From an uncultured Muribaculaceae bacterium (GTDB lineage: Bacteria; Bacteroidota; Bacteroidia; Bacteroidales; Muribaculaceae): a stretch of DNA of 64,000 nt. The notes below the pieces were generated by a model. That model did no database searches and had not been told where the DNA came from. It saw nothing but the letters and a program-made list of their open reading frames with translations. The stretch is from positions 124,001-188,000 of the forward strand of contig CALUIB010000001.1 of assembly GCA_944320595.1 (NCBI GenBank), written 5' to 3'. Of the stretch, positions 44,873-55,500 are shown in pieces. Positions within the stretch are counted from its first letter, which is position 1; every line of letters starts with the position of its first letter. Made by a program: the position numbers and the translations under genes.

Positions 44873-46705
44873 CTATATCGTAACTTTCATTTCGCAATTC
44901 TTGCAATCAAAATGCAAGGTCAATACCGTATCGCCATGTCGCAGAAACAGTTTTGGCGAGACTTTTATTCCAGACTTGGTTTTCAGGCACAGGCCCAATT
45001 CTCTACGCAGGCAGTAGCGTGTGTGCATGACTATATTGTCACCTTCAACTGCGGCTTTCGTAACTTCCATAGCTGGAGCTATATGCTTTACGCCATGTTC
45101 TTTATAAAAATTAGCGGCAAGATGATTGGCAACATTGTCGGAGTATGTTAACTCCTGGCAGAAATATTGCACAGATTTGTCTTCGGGTAATCGGTAGCCA
45201 TAATGGTAATTAATTTTCTGCGCATTGTCGAGCATGGCGAGTGCTTGTCTGCGCAGGTCGGCCAATATGGACTGGGGAATAAACACATCTTCAGCGGTTT
45301 CAACGATACCGCATTCATATATGGTATTGCCTGTTTTCGACAATGTGGCTGCCTGCCTGTCGCCTTGTGGCTTTTCTGCCTGCGCTATTTGGGCAGGTAA
45401 GCTGCACGTCACATGGTTGCCTCGCTCATCCTTGCCTTCGAGTATGAGCAGTGTGCCGTTACATACGACATCGATGCGGAAATCAACCATGATTTTGCGT
45501 TCTGCGCACAGAGAGTTGAGCCTGTCGTCAAGTAGTTTGTCGTAGGTACGATATAGCGCAGTACCCTTGGGCAAGTCAATTGCCTGCGGCAGTATTAGTG
45601 TGTTATTGTTTTCTACACGGTTTACCCGGAAACCATTGTAATTGCCTCGGTTGTCGAAATAGCTTATGCCGTCGCCATTGTTAAATTGCAGCGTCGAAGA
45701 TACAGTTATTTTTTTCCCGTTGCAGCTTGCCACTTTGCCGGCGTTTTCTCCAAGCGACTTGGGGGTGTCGGTAGATGCGATTTTTTGCCCATTATGGAGG
45801 TCTCGCATATCGAAGAAGTAATGCGTAAACCCACGGTTGAACTCTTTGTGCAGGTCGGGTGTGAAGTATGATGTCGTACGGCCATTCGAGGCACGGCAGT
45901 ATGATTGGGGTGCTTGTGATATTATTTGGTCGATGGTGCGCCTGTAATAAGCTACTGCATTTTTCACATAGTTGGCATCTTTCAGGCGGCCTTCGATTTT
46001 AAATGAGTCGATGCCTGCTGTTATCAATTCATTCATTCTGTCGCTCAGGTTCAAGTCGCGCAGCGATAGCAGATGCTTGCCTTTTGCAAGCACATTTCCG
46101 CGGTCGTCGGTCAAGTCGAATGGGAGGCGGCATATTTGTGCGCATTCGCCGCGGTTGGCACTCCTGCCTTTCAATGCCTGGCTAACTTGGCAACGTCCGC
46201 TATAGCTTACGCACAAGGCACCTTGTACGAATGCCTCAAGCCGCACGTGTGTCTTTTGCCTTATGTGCGTTATTTCTTCCCGACTAAGTTCACGGGCAAG
46301 AACCAATTGTGAGAAACCTGCCGATTCTAAGAATGATGCTTTATCGGCAGTGCGAATGTCGCACTGCGTGCTGGCATGTAGTTCTATTGGGGGAATGTCC
46401 ATTCGCAATATACCCATGTCTTGTATAATAAGCGCATCGACACCAGCGCGGTACAATTGTTTTATCATTGTTTCGGCTTGTGCCAATTCATTGTCATATA
46501 TGAGTGTGTTGAATGTCACATACACTCTGACATTGAACTTATGTGCATATTCCACCACACGGGTTATGTCGGCAATGCTATTGCATGCCGCACTCCTTGC
46601 GCCAAAGCCCTCGGCCCCGATATACACTGCATCGGCACCGTGGTTGATTGCTGCCATTGCAACATCATAGTTTTTGGCTGGAGCCAGCAATTCTAATCGC
46701 CTCAT
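44873..46705 (-). CDS. U32 family peptidase (RlhA/collagenase-like)
   Basis: 610 residues from ATG at 46703-46705; the longer frame upstream lies inside metA. MRRLELLAPAKNYDVAMAAI opens the barrel, and EAFVQGALCVSYSGRC with following CAQICRLPFDL is the U32 signature with its Cys residues. The C-terminal part matches the DUF3656-type extension. E. coli relatives hydroxylate rRNA or tRNA (RlhA, TrhP) rather than cleave protein, so an RNA-modification role is likely. Its start overlaps the metA stop by 4 bp. Confidence 0.88.
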   Translation of the reverse strand: MRRLELLAPAKNYDVAMAAINHGADAVYIGAEGFGARSAACNSIADITRVVEYAHKFNVRVYVTFNTLIYDNELAQAETMIKQLYRAGVDALIIQDMGILRMDIPPIELHASTQCDIRTADKASFLESAGFSQLVLARELSREEITHIRQKTHVRLEAFVQGALCVSYSGRCQVSQALKGRSANRGECAQICRLPFDLTDDRGNVLAKGKHLLSLRDLNLSDRMNELITAGIDSFKIEGRLKDANYVKNAVAYYRRTIDQIISQAPQSYCRASNGRTTSYFTPDLHKEFNRGFTHYFFDMRDLHNGQKIASTDTPKSLGENAGKVASCNGKKITVSSTLQFNNGDGISYFDNRGNYNGFRVNRVENNNTLILPQAIDLPKGTALYRTYDKLLDDRLNSLCAERKIMVDFRIDVVCNGTLLILEGKDERGNHVTCSLPAQIAQAEKPQGDRQAATLSKTGNTIYECGIVETAEDVFIPQSILADLRRQALAMLDNAQKINYHYGYRLPEDKSVQYFCQELTYSDNVANHLAANFYKEHGVKHIAPAMEVTKAAVEGDNIVMHTRYCLRRELGLCLKTKSGIKVSPKLFLRHGDTVLTLHFDCKNCEMKVTI

Positions 46706-47619
46706 CTTATTTTCTTTATGTCGTATGGGGTCTCTTGATATACGAAATAGTTGAGCCAGTTGGTAAATAGCAAGTTGGCATGGGAACGCCATTTTACTAT
46801 TGGCTTTTTTCTTGGGTCATCGTTGGGATAATAATTTTCGGGAATGTGAGGGTTTATCCCTTTCTCCAAGTCGCGGTGGTACTCGAAATCGAGTGTCATA
46901 GGTGAATATTCCGAGTGGCCGGTGATATAAAATTCACGTCCTCCACGTCCCATTACCATATATATGCCGCTTGCGTCGCTTTCGGATATAATTTTCAGGT
47001 CGGGGATTTTTATAATGTCCTCCTTGTGGACTTCGCTGTATCGGCTGTGCGGCACATAAAACTCGTCGTCAAATCCGCGGAAGATGGGGTTGCGAGGATC
47101 ATCGATATAATGCTTGAACACGCCAGATATTTTCTTGTCGAGGACATATTTTTTAACGCCATAATGGAAATATAGTCCGGCAAGCGCGGCCCAGCATATA
47201 TATAAAGTAGATGTGACGTGAGTGCGTGCCCATGCGAATATTTCGGTCAATTGTTGCCAGTAATCGACTTCCTCGAAATCAACTTTTTCGACCGGGGCAC
47301 CGGTTATAATGAAACCATCGTAGTTGTCGCCTTTAATGGCATCGAATTTTTTATAGAATGTCTCTATGTGTTCACGGGGTGTGTTTTTACATACATGGCC
47401 GTCGGGTTCGATTAAGTCTATTTCAATCTGTAGCGGCGTGTTTGACAGCAGCCGCAGCAGGTCGGTTTCGGTCATAAGTTTCAGTGGCATAAGGTTAAGA
47501 ATCGCTATTTTCAGCGGCCTTATATCCTGCGATGAGGCGCGTTGCTCATCAATGACAAAAATGTTCTCGTTTCTTAATGCCTCTACGGCAGGCAATGATG
47601 ATGGTACACGAACCGGCAT
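46702..47619 (-). CDS. metAA: Homoserine O-acyltransferase, predicted acetyl-CoA type
   Basis: 305 residues, first step of methionine synthesis. Catalytic Cys142 (YICWAALAG), His235 and Glu237 (GHSEYS) align exactly with E. coli MetA numbering. Position 111, in GAPVE, is Glu. In characterised enzymes Gly111 gives succinyl-CoA use and Glu111 gives acetyl-CoA use, so this is predicted to be a homoserine O-acetyltransferase despite the MetA fold. It is the first gene of a four-gene group (U32, MATE, kinase-like). Confidence 0.93.
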   Translation of the reverse strand: MPVRVPSSLPAVEALRNENIFVIDEQRASSQDIRPLKIAILNLMPLKLMTETDLLRLLSNTPLQIEIDLIEPDGHVCKNTPREHIETFYKKFDAIKGDNYDGFIITGAPVEKVDFEEVDYWQQLTEIFAWARTHVTSTLYICWAALAGLYFHYGVKKYVLDKKISGVFKHYIDDPRNPIFRGFDDEFYVPHSRYSEVHKEDIIKIPDLKIISESDASGIYMVMGRGGREFYITGHSEYSPMTLDFEYHRDLEKGINPHIPENYYPNDDPRKKPIVKWRSHANLLFTNWLNYFVYQETPYDIKKIR

Positions 47620-47647
47620 ATATTCCCTTTCTTCATTAAATCGAGTA

Positions 47648-47677
47648 CAAAATTACTCAATAAAAGCCGTAGCGCAA
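47648..47677 (-). promoter_or_regulatory. Promoter of the metA operon
   Basis: On the minus strand TTG, 19-nt spacer, TAATTTTG (47648-47655 complement), 28 nt before the ATG. The short leader leaves no room for a SAM riboswitch. Confidence 0.68.
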
Positions 47678-47728
47678 TGTCGCCAAATGTAAAAGAGTGC
47701 TAATGGCATATAGCGCAGTTGCTGAATA

Positions 47729-47768
47729 GAGAAAGCCAGCTTATCCCCAAGGATGAGCGGGCTTTCTC
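47729..47768 (-). terminator. Hairpin after thiL, probable operon end
   Basis: GAGAAAGCC and GGCTTTCTC enclose further pairing (AGC/GCT, ATCC/GGAT). It begins 25 nt after the thiL stop. No T tract follows on the minus strand, so termination is likely but not certain. Confidence 0.55.
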
Positions 47769-47792
47769 AAAAGTGATTTGTGCAGTGTCCGC

Positions 47793-48839
47793 CTAAGCGT
47801 TGAAGGCATTCCAGCCTTGTGCCCGAAGCGGAATCTCGTTGCCATCGCGTGTTTGCATCATGCAGCCATATTCGGGCTTGGTGATACGTCCTATAATCCT
47901 GACGGTATGCATCGATGCTACTTTTTCGTAATCGGCAAGGTTGACGGTGAACAGCAATTCATAATCTTCGCCGCCATTAAGAGCAGCGGTCACAAGATTA
48001 AGATTGAACTCCTCGGCCATGCAGGCGGTCTGGTAATCAATTGGTATGCGTTCTTCGTAAACAAGGCAACCGGCATTGCTTTGCTTGCATATATGCATCA
48101 GTTCAGACGATAAGCCGTCGCTGACATCAATCATGGATGTAGGCATAATGCCGAGTTTGGCGAGTTCTTCAATTACGTCTTTACGGGCTTCCGGCTTTAG
48201 TTGACGTTCAAGGATATATTCATGTCCTTCAAAGGCTGGACTGAAATCGCCGTCGGGAGAATTTTTTGATATGGCTTTCTCTCGTTCAAGTAATTGTAAT
48301 CCCATATATGCAGCCCCGAGGTCACCGCTCACGCAAATGAGGTCGGTGTCTTTTGCCCCGTTGCGATATACAATTTTACCTTTTTCGCCTTCCCCAATGC
48401 AGGTTATGCTTATGAGCAACCCCGTGACTGATGCCGAGGTATCGCCACCTACCAAGTCAACCCCATATACATCGCAGGCAAGTCGTATCCCGGAGTATAG
48501 TTCTTCGATGTGCTCGACTGTAAATCGTTTTGATATTCCAAGCGACACAGTTATTTGTCGCGGCGTGCCGTTCATGGCATACACATCGGAGAAATTTACC
48601 ACGGCAGCTTTGTAGCCAAGATGTTTCAACGGGCAGTAGGTGAGGTCGAAGTGGATACCTTCGAGCAGCAGGTCGGTGGTAATGAGAGTTTCGGTGTCGG
48701 TGGTGTGTGAAATTACAGCGCAGTCATCACCAACACCCTTTATTGTGGTGCTGTTTTTGATTTCAGCACCCTTGGTGAGCCGGTCTATGAGGCCAAATTC
48801 ACCAAGGGTGGCAATTTCAGTCTCTTGGTTCTTGCCCAT
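47793..48839 (-). CDS. thiL: Thiamine-monophosphate kinase
   Basis: 348 residues, AIR-synthase-like fold. VGDDCAVI, TTDLLLEGIHFDL with metal-binding Asp residues, SDVYAMNGTPRQI, and DVSDGLSSEL are the ThiL signatures. It makes thiamine diphosphate from the monophosphate. Its ATG overlaps the pnp stop by one base (TAATG), the last gene of the purL group. Confidence 0.93.
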   Translation of the reverse strand: MGKNQETEIATLGEFGLIDRLTKGAEIKNSTTIKGVGDDCAVISHTTDTETLITTDLLLEGIHFDLTYCPLKHLGYKAAVVNFSDVYAMNGTPRQITVSLGISKRFTVEHIEELYSGIRLACDVYGVDLVGGDTSASVTGLLISITCIGEGEKGKIVYRNGAKDTDLICVSGDLGAAYMGLQLLEREKAISKNSPDGDFSPAFEGHEYILERQLKPEARKDVIEELAKLGIMPTSMIDVSDGLSSELMHICKQSNAGCLVYEERIPIDYQTACMAEEFNLNLVTAALNGGEDYELLFTVNLADYEKVASMHTVRIIGRITKPEYGCMMQTRDGNEIPLRAQGWNAFNA

Positions 48840-49660
48840 TACAATTCTTCAAAATTGTTGATTAGTTCCTTCATAATAAGTGTCATGCGAGGTTCGGCAG
48901 CAGCAGCGGCCTTTTGTACCTCCTCGTGTGATACTTTTTCAACAATACCTTCTATTCCCAGGTCGGTAATCACCGAAATGCCGAAAACTTCCATTCCACC
49001 ATGGCGGGCTACAATGACTTCGGGAACGGTGCTCATGCCTACGGCATCTCCGCCTATTCGGTGGAAATAGCGATATTCGGCGGGTGTCTCAAAAGTGGGT
49101 CCCTGTGTGCCTACATACACACCTTCCACGATGCGAATATCGTGAGCTGCGGCTACCTTTTTTGCCTCGGCTATCAACCGTGCAGAATAAGCTTCGCTCA
49201 TTTCGGGGAAACGTGGGCCAAGGTCGTCATAGTTCTTGCCGCGTAGAGGATGCTCGGGGAACAGGTTGATGTGGTCGGTGATGATCATCAAGTCTCCGAT
49301 TTTGAATGATGGGTTCATGCCGCCCGAGGCGTTAGAAACGAAGAGCGTTTTTATGCCAAGTTCCCTCATCACCCTTACGGGGAAAGTGACTTGTTTCATG
49401 TCGTATCCTTCATAGAAGTGGAAACGGCCCTGCATAGCCATTATTTCTTTGTTTCCGAGTTTGCCGAATATTAGCCGCCCACTGTGCCCTTCGACTGTTG
49501 ATATCGGGAAATTGGGAATTTCTTGATATGGTATCGATACCGATATTTCTATATGGTTTACCAATTCGCCTAATCCAGTACCAAGTATAATGGCAGTTTT
49601 CGGCAACTTGTTAACTTTGGCTGCGATAAATTCGGCAGTCTGTTTTATTTGAGTTATCAT
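48839..49660 (-). CDS. Purine-nucleoside phosphorylase (trimeric type)
   Basis: 273 residues. GTGLGELVNHIE, STVEGHSGRLIFG, the purine-site YVGTQGPTFETPAEYR, and AVGMSTVPEVIVARH identify the class I (inosine/guanosine) family. It cleaves purine nucleosides with phosphate for salvage. It lies 10 bp after lpxK. Confidence 0.95.
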   Translation of the reverse strand: MITQIKQTAEFIAAKVNKLPKTAIILGTGLGELVNHIEISVSIPYQEIPNFPISTVEGHSGRLIFGKLGNKEIMAMQGRFHFYEGYDMKQVTFPVRVMRELGIKTLFVSNASGGMNPSFKIGDLMIITDHINLFPEHPLRGKNYDDLGPRFPEMSEAYSARLIAEAKKVAAAHDIRIVEGVYVGTQGPTFETPAEYRYFHRIGGDAVGMSTVPEVIVARHGGMEVFGISVITDLGIEGIVEKVSHEEVQKAAAAAEPRMTLIMKELINNFEEL

Positions 49661-49670
49661 AGTTTGTTTA

Positions 49671-50759
49671 TTATTTGTTTGTTATAAGTTTCTTCAATTC
49701 GTCAATGAAGTCATCGTTATGCGGCGTATCGACAAACCCTACTTTAATGGGCATATAGAACGACACGGTGCGCAGCGAGATGGGGTAGTATGGATTGTTG
49801 GCAAGCTTTACGGCATCTTTTTCAGTGGAAATTATGTATTTGTGTTCTCCCGTCAGCTTGTCATACCAGCTTTCGATAAATCCGAAGTCCTTCCGGCCGT
49901 AATCGTGGTGGTCAGAGAATTTTATTATTTTCACTTTTGCCCGAAAAGCATTTAGGAATTTCACGAATGGCACATGGTTGGCTATGCCTGTCACCACAAG
50001 CAGGGTGTCGTTCTCGGTCAAATTCTGTAGTATTGGGGCATTCTTCACCACTTCGGGGAATATGGGTTTGAAATTGTAATAGCGGAATGTGGTATAGTAC
50101 AGTTTCTGCGATGGAAACAAGTCGAGCCGTTTTTTTGCAAGGCTCACTTCCACAGGTTTGATTGGCTCGGGACACTTGGTGACAATAACAATGTCGGCAC
50201 GCAGGATGCCGTGCATGGGCTCACGCAGGCGGCCGCGAGGCAATACATGGTCGGTATCGAGCGGCCGGCTGTAATCCACAAGCACAACTGATGCTGTAGG
50301 TTTTACATATCGGTGTTGGAAAGCATCGTCGAGTACAAAAAGGTTTATATCGGGGTCGATGCTTTTCAGCGTTTCTATTCCCTCGCAACGATTTTCGCAC
50401 ACGGCAAGTGTTATGCCTTTGAACTTGCGGTATATTTGGTACGGCTCATCTCCAATGTCGTTGGGCGAAGTTTTGTCATTAGCCAGAATGAAACCCTTCG
50501 TCTTGCGTTTGTAGCCACGGCTAAGAACCCCTATGTGGAACTCCTTGCACAGATGCTCGATTATGTATTCCACATGCGGCGTTTTGCCAGTTCCTCCAAC
50601 GCTGATGTTCCCGACCACAATGACTGGAACGTCAAAGGTGCGTTGTTTCAGTATTCCCCAGTCAAAAAATTTATTACGCATGAATGCTATGCACCCGTAA
50701 ATCCATGATGCGGGTGCAAGCATTATGTCTAAAAAATTCTTGAAAGGGCTTTTGTCCAT
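49671..50759 (-). CDS. lpxK: Tetraacyldisaccharide 4'-kinase
   Basis: 362 residues. An N-terminal membrane-associated helix, P-loop VGNISVGGTGKTP, and LDDAFQHRYVKP (catalytic DDxxQHR-type motif). It phosphorylates the lipid A precursor at the inner membrane. The neighbour sppA starts 11 bp upstream. Confidence 0.94.
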   Translation of the reverse strand: MDKSPFKNFLDIMLAPASWIYGCIAFMRNKFFDWGILKQRTFDVPVIVVGNISVGGTGKTPHVEYIIEHLCKEFHIGVLSRGYKRKTKGFILANDKTSPNDIGDEPYQIYRKFKGITLAVCENRCEGIETLKSIDPDINLFVLDDAFQHRYVKPTASVVLVDYSRPLDTDHVLPRGRLREPMHGILRADIVIVTKCPEPIKPVEVSLAKKRLDLFPSQKLYYTTFRYYNFKPIFPEVVKNAPILQNLTENDTLLVVTGIANHVPFVKFLNAFRAKVKIIKFSDHHDYGRKDFGFIESWYDKLTGEHKYIISTEKDAVKLANNPYYPISLRTVSFYMPIKVGFVDTPHNDDFIDELKKLITNK

Positions 50760-50770
50760 TGGGGTGGGTG

Positions 50771-52540
50771 TTACTTAATTACAACTTCGGGAGTAAGGCA
50801 CAAGATTTGGTCGCGCGATGTGATATGCTTTATTGCATTTCGGTATTGGTACATCGGACCCATTTCTTCTTGCAGTTTCCCTTCGATGCTTTGGCTTATA
50901 TGTTTTGATATGTATTTTGTAAAGAAGTCCTTTTGCTCGGGGGCGATTATTATGTTATAATCATCGTCTATTCCAGCTTGTTCTGCTACCCACTTGGTGG
51001 CATCTTCAAGATTGCCAAATTCATCTACCAGCCCTATATTTTTTGCGCTTATGCCATCCCATACACGCCCCTCGGCAATCGCCTTGATGGAATCTGACGG
51101 CATATTACGCCCTTCGGCGCAACGGCTTACAAACAATTCGTAGGTGTTGTTGACCATGCGTTGCATAGATGCCTGTTGTGCTGGAGTCATCCTTTCGGTG
51201 AGCATAGGGAACTCCGAGTTAGAATTGGTTTTCACCACGCTTTGGTTTATGCCCAATTTTTCTTCATAAAGTTCTTTTATACATGGAATCATGCCGAAAA
51301 CTCCAATAGAACCCGTCAGAGTGAGGGGTTCGGCAAATATGCGGTCGGCTCCACATGAAATGTAATACCCGCCCGATGCAGCCATGTCTCCCATTGATAC
51401 GGCAAGCGGCTTTCCTGCATCTTTGACTTTTTGAAGGGCATCCCATATCTGTTCCGACCCGTATGCCGAGCCGCCAGGTGAGTTGACACGTAAAACCACG
51501 CCATCCACGTCGTCATCGTTGGCAATTTCCAGTATTGTTTTAGAAAGTTCTGCCGAGTTGATGCCGTCATCACCACTGTCGTAAATTTCGCCTACTGCAT
51601 ACACTATGGCAATGTTGCCGTTTCCATTGCTGGTCTTTTGGGCGTTGGCTACGTCTGTTGGGGAGACGAAATTGATTTCAGTTTCAGTGTCTCCGAGGAC
51701 TGCTAATTTTAGGCGGTCGTCGAATTCATGTTTATAGCAAGCTGCATCTACGAGGTTGTTGGCCAACAGGTATTTTGTTTCCTGTAAGAACACGATGCTG
51801 TCGGTCATTTCGTTCAACCGTGTGGGTTCTATGCCCCTTGAGTTTGAAATGTCATTCACCATGTTGCCCCAGATACTGCTAATGAATGTCTCATATTGCA
51901 GTTTATTGGCCTCACTGATTTCTGTCAATATGTAGGGTTCCACGGCACTCTTGAATGTGCCTACTCGCACTATTTGCATTTCTACTCCTATTTTGTCGAG
52001 CAAATTTTTGTAGAAAGGAATGGATACTGCAAGGCCGCGCAAGTCGATAGATCCGATAGTATTGACAAAAATACTATCGGCCACCGATGCCAGGTAGTAG
52101 TCGGCTTGTGGGATGTTGTCGCCATAAGCATAAATGAATTTGCCACTTTCGTTTTTGAAATTAGTAAGGGCGTTGCGAATTTCATAAAGCGATGCTGTGC
52201 CGGCACTTATGCCGTTGCATTCGATGTATATGCCTTTGATGCGTTCATCGTCCTTGGCTGCGTCGATGGCAAGCAATATCTCATCTAATCCCACGGTACT
52301 CGTTTCAGAGTCGAGGAATATCGACATGAAATCGTCTTCAGTATATCGTTCATTCACGATACAGTTCAAGTCGAGTTTCAATACCGAATTGTCGGTTATC
52401 GATGCAGAAGATGTTTTGCCAAGCATCGACATTGCCCCCATGAAAGCGAAACTCATGAAGAACGAGATTATGGAAAAGAGCATTAGTGCAATCCACACGC
52501 CCACGAATGAGCCGAGGACTATGTTCCAAAATTGTTTCAT
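50771..52540 (-). CDS. sppA: Signal peptide peptidase SppA, 67K type
   Basis: 589 residues. One N-terminal membrane segment (about 5-40), then two S49 domains in tandem. The catalytic Ser is in MGDMAASGGYYISCGAD near 388; the general-base Lys lies in the first domain, as in E. coli SppA. It degrades leftover signal peptides in the membrane. It is 21 bp downstream of purL. Confidence 0.94.
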   Translation of the reverse strand: MKQFWNIVLGSFVGVWIALMLFSIISFFMSFAFMGAMSMLGKTSSASITDNSVLKLDLNCIVNERYTEDDFMSIFLDSETSTVGLDEILLAIDAAKDDERIKGIYIECNGISAGTASLYEIRNALTNFKNESGKFIYAYGDNIPQADYYLASVADSIFVNTIGSIDLRGLAVSIPFYKNLLDKIGVEMQIVRVGTFKSAVEPYILTEISEANKLQYETFISSIWGNMVNDISNSRGIEPTRLNEMTDSIVFLQETKYLLANNLVDAACYKHEFDDRLKLAVLGDTETEINFVSPTDVANAQKTSNGNGNIAIVYAVGEIYDSGDDGINSAELSKTILEIANDDDVDGVVLRVNSPGGSAYGSEQIWDALQKVKDAGKPLAVSMGDMAASGGYYISCGADRIFAEPLTLTGSIGVFGMIPCIKELYEEKLGINQSVVKTNSNSEFPMLTERMTPAQQASMQRMVNNTYELFVSRCAEGRNMPSDSIKAIAEGRVWDGISAKNIGLVDEFGNLEDATKWVAEQAGIDDDYNIIIAPEQKDFFTKYISKHISQSIEGKLQEEMGPMYQYRNAIKHITSRDQILCLTPEVVIK

Positions 52541-52561
52541 CGTCGTAAGTGTTGTGCTCGT

Positions 52562-55500
52562 TTAATTGTTTTTCTTGATGTTTTCAATCCACTTCCGGGC
52601 ATTTACGAATGCTTCAATCCAAGGTGTAACCTCGTCGTCAATGCGTCCGGCTGGGTAACTACCGCATTGCCATGGGAAAATTGCGCGTTCAAGGTGCGGC
52701 ATCATTGCCAAGTGTCGGCCGTCGGGTGATGCGATACCTGCAACTGCGCATGGAGAGCCGTTGGGATTAGCTGGGTATGCATCGTAGGCGTAGCGCACGG
52801 CTACGTTGTATTTTTCTATGCCTTCGGGCAGGTAGAACTTCCCTTCGCCATGAGCAACCCATATACCGATGGTCGAACCTGAAAGCGAGCCGAGCATCAC
52901 AGAATTGTTTTGTGGTATTTCAACGCTCAAGAATCGCGATTCGAATTTATGGGAATCGTTATGCTGCATTTGGGCGCGGAGATTGTGTTCTGGGTTGATG
53001 AGGTTTAATTCCACCATCAGCTGGCAACCGTTGCATACGCCAAGGCTTAATGTGTCGGTGCGCTTGTAGAAATTTTCAAGAGCTTTTCGTGCCTTTTCAT
53101 TCCACAAGAAACCGCCGGCCCAGCCTTTTGCCGAGCCAAGGACATCTGAATTAGAGAAACCGCCGCAGAATACAATCATGTTTACGTCTTCAAGTGTTTC
53201 TCTACCCGATATTAAGTCGGTCATGTGCACGTCTTTCACGTCAAAACCTGCGTAATACAGCGAATATGCCATTTCGCGGTCTCCGTTCACGCCTTTTTCG
53301 CGAATGATTGCAGCTTTAATGCTTGTAGTGGAGTGCCTGAAACCAGTAATGCCAAGGTCGGCGGCTTTGCCTGTGAAATTGGACGGGAAACAGAATTTGG
53401 TGGGTTGTTCCTTATAGTTGTTGAAACGCTCTTTGGCGCATTCTTCGCCGCTTTGCTTGGTGTCGAGCAGGTAGGAAGTGCGGAACCAAACGTCGCGTAG
53501 ATGGTCGATAAAGAACATATATTCATGCCCATCGTGCATTACTTCGATAGTACGTTCGTCGTTTATGCCGCCTATTTCATTGTACGAGATACCAGCCGAG
53601 GCGAGAATTTCTTTTACCTTGGGCAGATTTTCGTCGCTTACTTGTGCTACCACTGCCGGGTTTTCGGCAAACAATATTTTAATAAGGTCGGTTTCGCAGA
53701 ATGAGTCGAGATTGATGCTTAAACCTCCATCGGTATTTGAGAATGTCATTTCAAGCAGAGCCGTAAGCAATCCGCCTGCCGACACGTCGTGCATGGCGAG
53801 CAGCATGGAGCCGTCAACCAACTGTTGAACAGCGTTAAATGCTGCTGCAAAGTAGCTTGGTGATTTCACCGTCGGTGTTTCTTTGCCAATGTATCCGAGA
53901 GATTGGGCAAAGGCCGAACCTCCGAGTTTTAAGTCGTCCGACGAAAAGTCGATATATAATAATGTGCTATTTCCATCATTGGCAATTACCGGGGAAACGG
54001 TTTTCTTAATATCGCTTACTTCTCCTGCCGCTGATATTATTACTGTACCAGGGGCGAGGATTTTTTCCGAACCATATTTTTGTGTCATTGACAAGCTGTC
54101 TTTGCCGGTAGGAATATTTATGCCTAAAGCGCAGGCAAAATCGCTACAAGCTTTTACTGCCGAGTAAAGGGCGGCGTCTTCGCCTTCATTGCGGCAAGGC
54201 CACATCCAGTTGGCACTCAATGAGATGCTCTTTAATCCTTCGCGCAGGTTCGCTCCGACGATATTGGTCAAAGCCTCGGCAATCGACATGACAGAACCAG
54301 CCTCGGGGCTGATAAGGGCCGATTGCGGTGCATGGCCTATTGATGTGGCTATGCCTGTGGTGCCGGTAAAATCGAGGGCAACTACTCCACAATCGCTAAG
54401 CGGCAATTGCAGCTCGCCCACACATTGCTGACGTGCGATTTTTCCTGTGATAGACCTGTCCACTTTGTTTGTCAACCAGTCCTTGCAAGCCACATTTTCG
54501 AGCTGAAGCACATTTTCGATGTACTCCAACACTTTTGATTGGTCGTAAACCACATCATTATATGAGCGTTTTACGGTTGTATCGTTCATTACAGTGACAG
54601 GCGAACTGCCAAACATATCGCTCATGGCAAGATCTATGGGCCGCACACCGTCTTTTTGCTCAAATACAAATCGGTGGTCGCCGGTAGTTTCGCCTATTAC
54701 GTAGAACGGAGAGCGTTCGCGGTCGGCAATCTTGCGTATCAGTTCCACGTCGTTTCCATCCACTACCATGCCCATGCGTTCTTGCGACTCATTTCCTATG
54801 ATTTCTTTCGACGATAGCGTGGGGTCACCCACCGGGAGTGCGTCCATGTGGATAATACCGCCAGTCTCTTCTACAAGTTCCGACAAGGCATTAAGATGCC
54901 CGCCTGCGCCATGGTCGTGTATCGACACGATGGGGTTGCGTTCGCTTTCGGCAAGTGCGCGTATGACGTTAGATACGCGTTTTTGCATTTCGGGGTTGGC
55001 GCGTTGCACTGCGTTAAGCTCGATGGAGTTGTCATATTGACCTGTATCGACCGACGATACGGCACCGCCGCCCATGCCTATGCGGTAGTTGTCACCGCCA
55101 AGCAGCACCACCTCTTCGCCAGGGACCGGTGTGCCTTTTATGGCATCGCGCTTATTGGCAAAACCCACACCGCCTGCGAGCATTATTACTTTATCATAAG
55201 CGAGGCGGCGTTCACCCTCGGCGTGTTCAAAGGTTAATACCGAACCGCAGATGAGTGGCTGTCCGAATTTATTGCCAAAGTCGGATGCCCCATTGGAAGC
55301 TTTTATGAGAATTTCCTCGGGGGTTTGGTATAGCCAAGGGCGAGCTTGCATATTTATGTTTTCCCATTCACGGCCGCCGTCGGGGCGAGGATAGGATGTC
55401 ATGTAAACAGCCGTGCCTGCCAACGGAAGGCTTGCACGCCCTCCGCCTAAGCGGTCGCGTATTTCTCCGCCCGACCCTGTGGCAGCACCGTTGAATGGTT

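Noticed and set aside
47620..47700. SAM or homocysteine riboswitch ahead of metA
   Set aside because: The inferred leader is only about 20 nt long, too short for any known class.
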